The notes under the pieces are model-generated. The model was given only the letters and a program-made list of their open reading frames with translations, had not been told where the DNA came from and made no database searches. From the NCBI GenBank assembly GCA_963725645.1, contig CAVRZD010000006.1, positions 744,001 to 808,000 of the forward strand: a stretch of 64,000 nt of DNA, written 5' to 3'. This DNA comes from JALYZC01 sp963725645 (GTDB taxonomy: Bacteria; Actinomycetota; Thermoleophilia; Solirubrobacterales; Solirubrobacteraceae). The translations under genes and the position numbers were made by a program. Positions within the stretch are counted from its first letter, which is position 1. Each line of letters starts with the position of its first letter. Positions 20,054-29,492 of this stretch are shown here, one piece after another.

Positions 20054-23000
20054 TGGCGCTGGCCCAGCCCTTCGAGCGGCTGGCGATCGTCAACCGCGGT
20101 GAGCCGGCCATGCGGCTCATCCACGCCGTCCGCGAGCTCGACGCGTTGCGCGACCGGCCGATCCGCACGATCGCGCTGTGCACCGAGCCGGATCTCGGCG
20201 CGATGTTCGTCCGCGAGGCGGATGAGGCCCACTGCATCGGGCCGGCCACCGCCGTCGCGCACGACGGCCGCCGCGTCAACGGCTACCTCGACTACGACGC
20301 GCTCGAGCGCGCGCTGGTGATCACCCGAGCTGACGCGGCCTGGGTCGGTTGGGGCTTCGTGGCCGAGCACCCGGAATTCGCGGAGCTGTGCGAGCGGCTC
20401 GGCATCGTCTTCGTCGGCCCCGACGCCGCCGTCATGCGGCGGCTGGGCGACAAGGTCGAGGCCAAGCTGCTCGCCGAGGCCGCCGGCGTGCCCGTGTCTC
20501 CGTGGAGCGGCGGAATCGTCGCGCACGTCGAGGACGCCGTCGCCCACGCCGAGGCCATCGGCTTCCCGCTCATGGTCAAGGCGGTGGCAGGCGGCGGGGG
20601 GCGTGGCATCCGCAGCATCGACTCGATGGATGCTCTGGCCGTCGCGTTCGAGAGCGCCCAGGCCGAGGCGTACGAGGCATTTGGACGCGACGACGTGCTG
20701 CTGGAGAAGGTGATCAGTCCCGCCCGCCACGTCGAGGTGCAGATCGTCGCCGACGGACAGGGGACGGCGTGGGCGCTGGGCGTGCGCGACTGCTCCGTTC
20801 AGCGCCGCCACCAGAAGGTCATCGAGGAGTCCGCGAGCACCGCGCTCAGCGCCGAGCAGGAGCAGGAGCTGCGCGAGGCGGCGGTGCGGCTCGCCCTGCG
20901 CGCCGGGTACCGCAACGCCGGCACCGTGGAATTCCTCTACCAGCCCGAGACACGGACGCTCTCGTTCATGGAGGTCAATACGCGTCTGCAGGTCGAGCAT
21001 CCGGTGACCGAGGCCACCACCGGCGCCGACCTCGTCAAGCTCCAGCTCCACATCGCTGCGGGCGGGCGTCTCGAGGGCTCGGCCCCGCCGGCGCGTGGCC
21101 ACGCGATCGAGGCACGGCTCAACGCCGAGGATCCGGCGCTCGACTTCGCGCCCGCGCCCGGCCTCATCGAGCTCCTGCGCCTGTCGACCGGCCCGGGCGT
21201 GCGCGTCGACACCGGCGTCGCCCAGGGTGACTCGATCCCCGCCGAGTTCGACTCGATGGTGGCCAAGGTGATCGCCTGGGGCGCCGACCGCGACGAGGCG
21301 CTCACCCGCCTGCGGCGGGCGCTCGGCCAGACCGTCGTCGTCGTCGACGGCGGCACCACGAACCAGGGCTTCCTGCTCGAGCTCCTCCAGCGCCGCGAGT
21401 TGCGCGAGGGTGCCGTCGACACGTCGTGGCTGGACCGGCTCCAGCTGCGCGGCGAGACGCGGCCGGTCCGCCACGCGAACGTGGCGGTGATCCAGGCGGC
21501 CATCGAGCTCTCCGATGCCGCGACCGCCGACGCGCGCGCGCGCTTCTACGCCCTGGCCCGGCGTGGGCGACCGCACGCGGACGCGGAAGTCTCGCGCACG
21601 ATCGAGCTGCGGCAGCGCGGCCAGCGCTACCGGATCGTGGTGAACCAAGTCGGCCCCGTCTCATACCGGCTGTCGGTCGACGGAATGCGGATCGAGGCCG
21701 AGGTCGAGCGGATTAGCCGGTTCGAGCGGCGTGTGGGCGTCGGCGGCCGTACGTATCGCGCCGTCGTGTCGCGGCAGGGCACGGAACTGCTCGTCGAGGT
21801 CGACGGCGTGCCCCACCGCGTGGCCCGCGACGACGGAGGCATCGTCCGCAACCGAGCCCCCGCGGTCGTCGTGTCGATCCCGGTCTCGATCGGCGACGAG
21901 GTCGAGGCGGGCGACGTCATCGCCGTCGTCGAGAGCATGAAGATGGAGTCGTCGTTCGTGGCCCCCTTCCGCGCGCGCGTTCGGGAGGTCCTCGTGGCGC
22001 CCAACATCCACCTCGACGCGCAGGCGCCGATCGTGCGGCTCGAGGCCCTTGATGGCGACGCGCCGTCGGCGGACGCGGGGAATCGTCTCGAGTTCGGCGA
22101 GCTCGCGACGACCGCCACCGCCGAGGTCCCGGCGCGCTGCCACGACAACCTGCGTCGACTCGAGCGCCTGATGCTCGGGTACGACATCCACCCCGGCGAG
22201 GTCGCCGGCATCGTCGACGACCTCCACGGAGCCTGCTCGGACCCACTCGCCTGCGATCCCGCGCTCGTCCCGGGCGAGCACCGCCTGCTCGGGATCTACG
22301 CCGACCTCGGCGCCCTCACCCAGGCGCGACGCGACGCCAGCGACCCCGCGGAGGCGCTGCTGCGGAGCCCGCAGGAGCACCTCCACGCCTACCTACGTTC
22401 GCTCGATCCCGAGGCCGAGGGCCTGCCTGAGCGGTTCCTCGCCCGCCTGCACGACGCGCTCGCGCACTACGGCATCTCCAGCCTGGACCGCACACCCGAG
22501 CTCGAGGCGGCCTGCCATCGGCTCTACCTCTCCCAGGAGCGTGCCGAGGCGGCGCGCTCCGCGGTGCTGGCGATCCTGGACCGGCGGCTCGAGCAGGCCG
22601 ACGAGCTGGCCGGGCACGTCGGTGAGGACTTCCGCGATGCGCTCGTGCGCCTCGCGGCCGCGACCGAGAGTCGCGATCCCGTCATCGCCGATCTCGCGCG
22701 CGAGACGCGCTTCCGCTACTTCGACGAGCCGCTCATCGCCGCCGCCCGCGACGAGGCCTACGCGGCGATGGAGGTGCACATCGCGGCGCTGGCCGAAGAC
22801 CCGCACCGCGCCGATTCGCAGCAGCGCATTGCGGAGCTCGTGGCCTGCCCGCGGCCGCTCGCCCCGCTGCTCAGCCAGCGCATGCGCGCGGCGCCGTCGG
22901 AGCTGCAACGGGTGCTTCTCGAGGTTGTGATCCGTCGCTACTACCGCATGCGGACGCTGGGGCCGTTCGCCGAAACCGTCGTGGATGGTCAGCCCGTTCT

Positions 23001-25653
23001 CACCGCCCGCTACGAGCAGGATGGGCGTCCACGGCACATCGTGGCCGCGTTTGCGGAGAACGAGGCGGTGCCGGGCACCCTCCGCGCGTGCGGCGCGGTC
23101 GCCCGCGGCCTGCCGTCGGGCGAACCTGTAGTGATCGACGTCTACTCGGCGGACGGCGCAGCCCCGCACGAGGCGCTCGCGACCGACCTGCGCCGGGCGG
23201 TCGCGGGCGCCGGCCTTCCGGCCGAGGTCGAGCGGGTCGTCGCGGGAATCGCCCAGCCGCAGCGCGGCCGCGGCATGTCGGCCATCGACCTGTTCACGTT
23301 CAGCACGGGCTCCGACGGTCCGGTGGAGGACGGCGTCCTGCGGGGCCTGCATCCGATGATGGGCGAGCGGGTGTTGCTCTGGCGGCTTCAGAACTTTGCG
23401 CTCGAGCGCATGTCATCGGCCGAGGACGTCTACCTGTTCCACGGGGTCGCGCGCAGCAACCCCCGCGACGAGAGGCTGTTTGCGATCGCCGAGGTACGCG
23501 ACCTCACGCCGGTGCGCGACGACGAGGGGCGGGTCGTCGGCCTTCCGGAGTTCGAGCGCATGGTCGTCGAGGCCTTCGAGGGGATCCGCACATTCCAGGC
23601 GCATCGCAAGCCGAGTCGGCGGCTGCACTGGAATCGACTGTTCCTGTACGTCTGGCCCGAGATGATCGACCTCTCGACCGCGGAGATCGCGACCATGATG
23701 GCCCGGTTCGCTCCGATCGCGAACGGGCTCGGGCTGGAGATGGCGCTGGTCTACGGCCGCGTGCGTGACGCCGACGGCGCGGTCCGCCCGCGCGTGCTGC
23801 GCTTCTTCGCCCCCGCTGGGAGCGAGATCGTGGTCGAGGTCGACGATCCGCCCGACCGGCCGATCGAGCCGCTCGACGAAGGCGCGCGGCGCATCATCGC
23901 CGCCCGCCGGCGCGGGCTCGCGCCCCCCGCCGAGATCGTCAAGTTCCTGTGCGCGGGGCAGGACAGGGACCGCTCGCCTGGGACGTTCGTCGAGCATGAC
24001 CTCGACCGTCACGGCCGGCTCGCGCCGGTCGACCGCGTCCTCGGGAACAATCCCGCCGGCGTCGTGGTCGGCCTCGTCCGCAACGTCACCGATCGTTACC
24101 CGGAGGGGATGCTGCGGGTGGCCGTGCTCGGCGACCCGACGCACGCGCTCGGCTCGCTCGCGGAGCCCGAGTGCCGGCGCATCATCGCCGCCCTCGACCT
24201 CGCCGAGGAGCACGGCGTACCCGTCGAGTGGTTCGCGGTGTCGGCGGGAGCGAAGATCGCGATGGACAGCGGCACCGAGAACATGGATTGGATCGCCGCG
24301 GTGCTGCGCCGGATCGTCGAGTTCACGCAGGCGGGTGGCGAGATCAACGTCGTCGTGACCGGGATCAACGTCGGTGCCCAGCCCTACTGGAACGCCGAGG
24401 CCACGATGCTCATGCACACCCGGGGCATCCTCGTGATGACGCCGAACAGCGCGATGGTCCTCACCGGCAAGCAGGCCCTCGACTACTCGGGCGCGGTGTC
24501 CGCCGAGGACAACCTGGGCATCGGCGGCTACGAGCGCATCATGGGGCCCAACGGCCAGGCGCAGTACCGGGCGGCCGACGTCGCCGACGCGTGCCGGATC
24601 CTGCTGCGCCACTACGAGCACTCCTACGTCGCGCCGCAGGAGCGCTTCCCACGGCGCGCGAAGACCTCGGATCCGCCGAACCGCGACGTCAGCGACGCTC
24701 CGCATCTCGCCCCCGGCACGGCGCTCGCACGCATCGGCGACGTGTTCTCCGACGAGACGAACCCCGGCCGCAAGCAGCCGTTCGACATCCGCAGCGTCAT
24801 GCGCGCTGCGATCGACTCCGACCACGAACCGCTCGAGCGCTGGACCGACATGCACGACGCTGAGGCCGCGGTGGTGTGGGATGCCCACCTCGGCGGCTGG
24901 CCGGTCACGCTGCTGGGCATCGAGTCGCACCCGCTCGCGCGCCACGGGCTGGTTCCCGCCGACGGCCCGGAGGAGTGGAGCTCGGGCACGCTGTTCCCCC
25001 GCTCGTCGAAGAAGGTCGCGCGTGCGATCAACGCTGCGAGCGCACGGCGTCCGGTGGTCGTCCTCGCGAATCTCGCCGGCTTCGACGGGTCTCCGGAGTC
25101 GATGCGCAAGTGGCAGCTCGAGTACGGGGCTGAGATCGGACGCGCCGTGGTCAACTTCGACGGCCCGATCGTGTTCTGCGTCGTCTCGCGCTACCACGGC
25201 GGCGCGTTCGTCGTGTTCTCCCAGCGCCTCAACCCCGGGCTCGAGGCGGTCGCGCTCGAGGGAACGCGCGCCTCGGTGATCGGCGGCGCCCCCGCCGCGG
25301 GCGTCGTCTTTGCCCGCGAGGTGGACCAGGCCGCGCGCCAGGACCCACGGATCGTCGAGCTCGACGCGCGCATCGAGGCGGCCGAGGGCGCCGTGCGCCA
25401 GCAGCTGCGCGACGAGCGCGCCGAACGCTTCGAGCAGGTCCTCGCCGAGCAGCGCGGAGCGTTCGCGGCCGAGTTCGATGCGGTTCACAGCGTCGAGCGC
25501 GCAGTGGAGATGCGATCTGTGCGCGAGATCATCGCGCCGGCCTCACTGCGCCCGTACTTGATCGATGCGGTCGAGCGCGGCATGCGGCGGGCCCAAGATC
25601 CGGCCGCAAGCGAGGGTGACCATGGTCGCGTGGCTCAGCCGCTCGCTCGCTGA
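20053..25653 (+). CDS. Single-chain eukaryote-type acetyl-CoA carboxylase
   Basis: This 1,866-residue protein would carboxylate acetyl-CoA (or another acyl-CoA) to the malonyl extender for the upstream synthase. The order is that of eukaryotic ACC. Biotin carboxylase comes first (WVGWGFVAEHPEF, AVAGGGGRGIR, SVQRRHQKVIEE, FMEVNTRLQVEHPVTE; residues about 8-500). The biotinyl domain follows, with VESMKMES, Lys630. A central region (about 680-1250; VARSNPRDERLFAIAEVRD, HWNRLFLYVWPE) resembles ACC_central. The carboxyltransferase comes last (VSAGAKIAMDSGTENMDW, LANLAGFDGSPESMRKW, RYHGGAFVVFSQRLNP; about 1310-1800). Most bacteria split these parts over several genes. The ATG overlaps the synthase stop, and the 3' end overlaps the PPTase start by 32 bases. 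No frame break was seen. Confidence 0.88.
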   Translation: MALAQPFERLAIVNRGEPAMRLIHAVRELDALRDRPIRTIALCTEPDLGAMFVREADEAHCIGPATAVAHDGRRVNGYLDYDALERALVITRADAAWVGWGFVAEHPEFAELCERLGIVFVGPDAAVMRRLGDKVEAKLLAEAAGVPVSPWSGGIVAHVEDAVAHAEAIGFPLMVKAVAGGGGRGIRSIDSMDALAVAFESAQAEAYEAFGRDDVLLEKVISPARHVEVQIVADGQGTAWALGVRDCSVQRRHQKVIEESASTALSAEQEQELREAAVRLALRAGYRNAGTVEFLYQPETRTLSFMEVNTRLQVEHPVTEATTGADLVKLQLHIAAGGRLEGSAPPARGHAIEARLNAEDPALDFAPAPGLIELLRLSTGPGVRVDTGVAQGDSIPAEFDSMVAKVIAWGADRDEALTRLRRALGQTVVVVDGGTTNQGFLLELLQRRELREGAVDTSWLDRLQLRGETRPVRHANVAVIQAAIELSDAATADARARFYALARRGRPHADAEVSRTIELRQRGQRYRIVVNQVGPVSYRLSVDGMRIEAEVERISRFERRVGVGGRTYRAVVSRQGTELLVEVDGVPHRVARDDGGIVRNRAPAVVVSIPVSIGDEVEAGDVIAVVESMKMESSFVAPFRARVREVLVAPNIHLDAQAPIVRLEALDGDAPSADAGNRLEFGELATTATAEVPARCHDNLRRLERLMLGYDIHPGEVAGIVDDLHGACSDPLACDPALVPGEHRLLGIYADLGALTQARRDASDPAEALLRSPQEHLHAYLRSLDPEAEGLPERFLARLHDALAHYGISSLDRTPELEAACHRLYLSQERAEAARSAVLAILDRRLEQADELAGHVGEDFRDALVRLAAATESRDPVIADLARETRFRYFDEPLIAAARDEAYAAMEVHIAALAEDPHRADSQQRIAELVACPRPLAPLLSQRMRAAPSELQRVLLEVVIRRYYRMRTLGPFAETVVDGQPVLTARYEQDGRPRHIVAAFAENEAVPGTLRACGAVARGLPSGEPVVIDVYSADGAAPHEALATDLRRAVAGAGLPAEVERVVAGIAQPQRGRGMSAIDLFTFSTGSDGPVEDGVLRGLHPMMGERVLLWRLQNFALERMSSAEDVYLFHGVARSNPRDERLFAIAEVRDLTPVRDDEGRVVGLPEFERMVVEAFEGIRTFQAHRKPSRRLHWNRLFLYVWPEMIDLSTAEIATMMARFAPIANGLGLEMALVYGRVRDADGAVRPRVLRFFAPAGSEIVVEVDDPPDRPIEPLDEGARRIIAARRRGLAPPAEIVKFLCAGQDRDRSPGTFVEHDLDRHGRLAPVDRVLGNNPAGVVVGLVRNVTDRYPEGMLRVAVLGDPTHALGSLAEPECRRIIAALDLAEEHGVPVEWFAVSAGAKIAMDSGTENMDWIAAVLRRIVEFTQAGGEINVVVTGINVGAQPYWNAEATMLMHTRGILVMTPNSAMVLTGKQALDYSGAVSAEDNLGIGGYERIMGPNGQAQYRAADVADACRILLRHYEHSYVAPQERFPRRAKTSDPPNRDVSDAPHLAPGTALARIGDVFSDETNPGRKQPFDIRSVMRAAIDSDHEPLERWTDMHDAEAAVVWDAHLGGWPVTLLGIESHPLARHGLVPADGPEEWSSGTLFPRSSKKVARAINAASARRPVVVLANLAGFDGSPESMRKWQLEYGAEIGRAVVNFDGPIVFCVVSRYHGGAFVVFSQRLNPGLEAVALEGTRASVIGGAPAAGVVFAREVDQAARQDPRIVELDARIEAAEGAVRQQLRDERAERFEQVLAEQRGAFAAEFDAVHSVERAVEMRSVREIIAPASLRPYLIDAVERGMRRAQDPAASEGDHGRVAQPLAR

Positions 25654-26335
25654 CGTCCCGGCCGGCGACGACTGGCTCACGCCGGCGGAGCGCGAGGTGC
25701 TTGCCGGCCTTCAGGTCGACAAGCGCCGGCGCGACTGGCGCCTCGGGCGCTTCACCGCAAAGGCCGCGGTGGGACCGTGGCTGGGCGTCGACTCGTCCCG
25801 CGTGGAGGTGCTCGCCGCGCCCGGCGGCGCCCCGGCGGCCAACGTGGACGGAGCGCCCGCGGCGGTCTCGCTGTCCATCAGCCACCGCGCCGGCCGCGCG
25901 ATGGCGGTGGTCGGTGACGTCGGCGCGCGCGTGGGCTGTGACCTCGAAGTGGTCGAGCCCCGCAGCGACGCGTTCGTCGCCGACTGGTTGGCGCCGGCAG
26001 AGCGGGCGCTCGTGCGCGGCGCGGTCGCGGAGCGGCGCGCGCTCCTGGCGAATCTCGTCTGGACCGCCAAGGAGGCGTCCGTCAAGGCGCGTGCCGAGGG
26101 GCTGCGGCTCAACATCCGGCGGGCGATGGTCGAGCCCGATCTCGACAGCCCGCCGATGCCGGGCCGGTGGAGGCCGCTGCGCGTGACCTGGAGCCCGGGG
26201 CTCGGCGTCGATCAGGGCTTCTGGCGCACCGAGCCCGGATGGGTCATGGCGGTCGTGACCCGGGACCCCCCGATCCTGAAGATCGACGACGTCACAGCGC
26301 GCGCTCCACGGACGTACCGGCACGCAGCTCGATGA
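25622..26335 (+). CDS. Sfp-type 4'-phosphopantetheinyl transferase
   Basis: The 237-residue enzyme transfers 4'-phosphopantetheine from CoA to carrier proteins. Visible motifs are RRRDWRLGRFTAKAAV (P1-like), LSISHRAGRAMAVV (P2, with the conserved SxSH), VGCDLEVVEPRSDAFV (Mg-binding GxDxE) and WTAKEASVKA (P3). The ATG at 25622 lies inside the 3' end of the carboxylase gene, so the two are probably coupled. Being last in the operon, it is the obvious activating enzyme for the five carrier domains upstream. Those have threonine rather than serine at the attachment position, which makes its specificity worth testing. Its 3' end overlaps the convergent GH65 gene. Confidence 0.88.
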   Translation: MVAWLSRSLADVPAGDDWLTPAEREVLAGLQVDKRRRDWRLGRFTAKAAVGPWLGVDSSRVEVLAAPGGAPAANVDGAPAAVSLSISHRAGRAMAVVGDVGARVGCDLEVVEPRSDAFVADWLAPAERALVRGAVAERRALLANLVWTAKEASVKARAEGLRLNIRRAMVEPDLDSPPMPGRWRPLRVTWSPGLGVDQGFWRTEPGWVMAVVTRDPPILKIDDVTARAPRTYRHAAR

Positions 26336-28721
26336 TCTCGCCCTTGATCCCGACCCTGATCGGGTGGACGTCGGCGGGCGGCGCGCTGATCCTGATCAGC
26401 TCCCTCGTGATCTCGACCGCAAGTCCCCAGTGACGTCGGTAGCGGAGCTTGAATCGCAGCCTGGCCAGCTCCTCGGGGATGTTCGGGTCGAGCCAAAGCA
26501 CCTCCCCCCGAGTCTCCAGCCCCGTGAAGGCGCGCTGGACGAGGTCCACGGTTCCCGCCATGGCGCCGAGGTGCACGCCTTCGACCGTGGTCCCCCCCTG
26601 GACGTCCAGCAGGTCGCTCTCCAGCGCCTCAGATAGCAGCTTCCAGGCGCGCTCGCGATCGGCGCGGACCAGTACCCAGGCGTGGACCACCTTGCTGAGG
26701 GTGGAGCCGTGGGAGGTGCGTGCCAGGTAGTACTCGACAGTCCTCGGGATCGTGTCGTACCCCAGCGTGTAGCCGAGCCGGGCGAAGAGCTCTCGCAATT
26801 CGTCCGCGGACAGCAGGAAGAAGAGCATCAGCGCGTCGGCCTGCTTCGAGGCCTTGTATCGGTTCGGACTGTCCCCTTCGGCCTCCAGGATCCGGTCGAG
26901 CCGCTGGATGTTCCCGTACCTCGCTCTATAGCCCTCCCAGTCGAGTTCCTCGAGCTGCTCGTAGCCCTCGAACTGACTGAGGATCCCGTCGTCGTGGAAG
27001 GGGAGCAGCAGCTTGCGGCTTATCTCGTCCCACCGATCGAGCTCCTCGCGACCCAACGCGAGCATGTGCGACAACTCGTCGCGCCGCTGCTCGGGGAGCG
27101 CATCGAGGACGTCCTGGACCCGCCACAGCACCCATGCCGCCATCGCGTTGGTGTAGGCGTTGTTGTCGATTCCGGGTCGCTCGGAGGCGGGGTAGGCATC
27201 GTGGTACTCGTCGGGACCGACCACTCCGCGGATCACGTAGCGATCGCGCTCCGCGTCGTAGGTGGCAATGCTGGCCCAGAAGCGAGCGATCTCGATGAAG
27301 ACCTCCGCCCCGGAGAGGGCCAGGAACTCGATGTCGTTGGTGGCCTGGTGGTACAGCCAGACGTCGTAGGCGATCGCCGCGTTGATGTGTCGCTGGAGGT
27401 TGGAATTGTCCGGGTTCCAGTGGCCCGAGCGAGGGTTCAGGTGGACGGTCGGGGTCAGCTCCACGCCGCTCGAGCCGCTCTGCCACGGGTACATGGCCCC
27501 TTTGTATCCCGCCTCGCTCGCGGCCCAGCGCGCCGCATTGAGCCGCCGATAGCGGTAACCCAGCAGCGCCCTGGTCAGATCCGGGAGCCGCAGGTTGAGA
27601 AAGGGGAAAACGAAGAGGGCGTCCCAGAACACGTGTCCGCGGTAGGCCTCCCCGGCCAGTCCGCGGGCCGCAACCCCCGCGTCGATGTCGGCGGCGTGCT
27701 CGGAGGCGTTTGTAAGCAGGTGGAAGATGTGTAGGCGCAACTCGGTTGGGATCACGCCTTCCCTGTCCTGCGCCTCGAGCGAGCAGAGGTCCCAGAGCTC
27801 GTCCCAGCGCAGGACGTGCTGACGAAGCGCCTCGTCGAAAGCGGGCAGGCGCGTCACCTCCGTGCCGGCATGCTCGGCAGGCCCGGAGACCGCCGGTTCG
27901 CGCGAGGTGTACACGGCCACGAGCTTCTCAGCCGTGATCGCATCGCCGTGGGCCACCTCGGCAGAGATGTCGAGTCCGATCCAGGCCGGTTCCTCCACCG
28001 CGGTGGTCGAGACCGGGGCGATCTCGCCGTCGTGCAGCAGCCGCGTCCGTGCCGCCTCGGCGACCCGGATGTGCGACTGGCTCGTCTCGGCCTCGAGCAC
28101 GATCGTCTCGGAGTCCTGGACGTGCCCCTCGAGCGCCACGAGGTGCTGGCTGGCGAGGCCGCGGTAACGGGCGACCCCGCTGTTGGACACGCGGCCGTCG
28201 AGCGCGGAGCGGAAGGTCACCTGGCCCGACCAGTTGACCGCAAGCAGAGTGGTTTGCAGCGCGAACACGTTTGGGTTCGCCATGCTCAGTAGCCGGTGCT
28301 GTGCGACCACGGACTCACGACCCTCAGCGTCCTTGAACCGCACCCTGCGTGTCAGGACAGCCCGGCGCAGGTCGAGCTCCTGACGGTATTCGGCGAGCTC
28401 AACCTTCGAGACGTCGAACCATTCGCCATTCTCGATCCGGAAGCTGAGGGGTAGCCAGTTGGGCAAGTTGACGTTCGACTCGTCCTCCACCTCGCGGCCC
28501 ATCACTTCGCTCGTCAGCCGGTTGTACAGACCGGCCGCGTACGTGCCCGGGTAGTGGACCCCGTCCGCAACCGCTTCGGGCGCGCAACCACGACTGGCGA
28601 AGCGCCCGTTCCCGAGCGCGCACATCGCCTCCCGCAGCGGCTCCTCGGCGGGGTCGAAGCCCTCGTAGAGGATCGACCACCCGTTCGGAGTCGGTGCCCG
28701 GATAACGGTCGGGTCGCTCAC
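26292..28721 (-). CDS. GH65 family glycoside hydrolase or disaccharide phosphorylase
   Basis: About 809 residues. The N-terminal beta-sandwich (YEGFDPAEEPLREAMCALGNGRFASRG) and (alpha/alpha)6 barrel are those of GH65. This family includes maltose, trehalose and kojibiose phosphorylases and acid trehalase. The catalytic acid lies in VVGPDEYHDAYP, the phosphate/catalytic loop is GYKGAMYPWQSGSSG, and the conserved tail is TTVEGVHLGAMAGTVD. Substrate cannot be fixed from sequence. A beta-phosphoglucomutase-like HAD in this window (2549) would suit a phosphorylase that yields beta-glucose 1-phosphate. GTG 28721 (MSDPTVIRAP) is preferred to GTG 28778, because the family N-terminus begins close to it. 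It overlaps the PPTase gene tail to tail by 44 bases. Confidence 0.85.
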   Translation of the reverse strand: MSDPTVIRAPTPNGWSILYEGFDPAEEPLREAMCALGNGRFASRGCAPEAVADGVHYPGTYAAGLYNRLTSEVMGREVEDESNVNLPNWLPLSFRIENGEWFDVSKVELAEYRQELDLRRAVLTRRVRFKDAEGRESVVAQHRLLSMANPNVFALQTTLLAVNWSGQVTFRSALDGRVSNSGVARYRGLASQHLVALEGHVQDSETIVLEAETSQSHIRVAEAARTRLLHDGEIAPVSTTAVEEPAWIGLDISAEVAHGDAITAEKLVAVYTSREPAVSGPAEHAGTEVTRLPAFDEALRQHVLRWDELWDLCSLEAQDREGVIPTELRLHIFHLLTNASEHAADIDAGVAARGLAGEAYRGHVFWDALFVFPFLNLRLPDLTRALLGYRYRRLNAARWAASEAGYKGAMYPWQSGSSGVELTPTVHLNPRSGHWNPDNSNLQRHINAAIAYDVWLYHQATNDIEFLALSGAEVFIEIARFWASIATYDAERDRYVIRGVVGPDEYHDAYPASERPGIDNNAYTNAMAAWVLWRVQDVLDALPEQRRDELSHMLALGREELDRWDEISRKLLLPFHDDGILSQFEGYEQLEELDWEGYRARYGNIQRLDRILEAEGDSPNRYKASKQADALMLFFLLSADELRELFARLGYTLGYDTIPRTVEYYLARTSHGSTLSKVVHAWVLVRADRERAWKLLSEALESDLLDVQGGTTVEGVHLGAMAGTVDLVQRAFTGLETRGEVLWLDPNIPEELARLRFKLRYRRHWGLAVEITRELIRISAPPADVHPIRVGIKGEIIELRAGTSVERAL

Positions 28722-28899
28722 CAGCCGTCCGCTCTCGTCGCCGAATCGAGATCGAAGATCGCTACATCGACACCGCACGTGCGCATGTCCCGGGTGACCG
28801 TCACTCGGTGCGAACGGTGTGTCCCGGTTTCAAACACTGTCCCCCGAGAGCCGGCGAATCGGAAGCCCATTTCGCCGCTGTTCCCTTTCAGCTCGCCGC

Positions 28900-29352
28900 T
28901 CAGAACAGCGGGTGGGAGTGGCCCTCGTCGTCGCGGTAGAAGAACAGGGGTTGCTGCTCGGCGCCTGCTTGCGGAGACTTGCTGAGCGCTGCGATGGCTC
29001 GCAGCGCGCCGCAGCGCACGTGACTGGAGGCGGACTCCAGCAGCGGCACGATCCGCGACACCAGGTCGCGGCCGCCCGCCGTGGCAAGCGCGGCTGACAC
29101 CTCCTGCCACAGCTCCGGCCGGTCGCCGAGCGCCTGCACGAGGGCGTCGGCTGCGCGCGGGTCCCGGATGCGCCCGAGCGCCAGCGTGGCCGTCCTACGC
29201 ACCCCGTCGTTCGGGTCGTCGAGCGCGGCGACGAGGCGCTCCACGTCCGTGCTGTCGACGACGCTGAGCGCCCGCGCGGCCTCGCGGCGGACCTCCGGCA
29301 CCGGGTCGTCCGCCAGCAAGTCACGTAGGCGGGAAGCGAGGTCGTCGGGCAC
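28900..29352 (-). CDS. HEAT-repeat protein
   Basis: A 150-residue protein made of about four helical HEAT/PBS-lyase-type repeats (VPEVRREAARALSVVD, DGVRRTATLALGRIRDP, then two more). Such repeats form a curved surface for protein contacts, and no enzymatic residues are evident. It ends in an acidic/His-rich tail. The start is taken as GTG at 29352, just before the first repeat; the frame is open further upstream, but that part shows no similarity to the repeats. It is divergent from the epimerase gene, with a palindrome between them. Confidence 0.7.
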   Translation of the reverse strand: MPDDLASRLRDLLADDPVPEVRREAARALSVVDSTDVERLVAALDDPNDGVRRTATLALGRIRDPRAADALVQALGDRPELWQEVSAALATAGGRDLVSRIVPLLESASSHVRCGALRAIAALSKSPQAGAEQQPLFFYRDDEGHSHPLF

Positions 29353-29426
29353 GGCGGCATCGTACCCGGGAGGCTGCTCCAGAGGTGACGCCGACTCGCT
29401 CTCCTTCGCACACCACGCGTTTCGTG

Positions 29427-29450
29427 TTGTCTCGCACTTTGCGAAGACAA
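29427..29450. promoter_or_regulatory. 24-bp palindrome, copy 1
   Basis: TTGTCTCGCA and TGCGAAGACAA are near-perfect inverted arms. The site lies 43 bases before the GTG of the epimerase gene, where an operator would sit. A very similar palindrome occurs at 32155-32179. Confidence 0.5.
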
Positions 29451-29492
29451 ACAGCCGGGTCCGGCTACCGTTGATCGCAATAGGGGCAGCCC

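Noticed and set aside
22393..25488. Long minus-strand frames opposite the carboxylase
   Set aside because: Composition is that of codon-position shadows; the plus strand carries intact BCCP, central and CT motifs.
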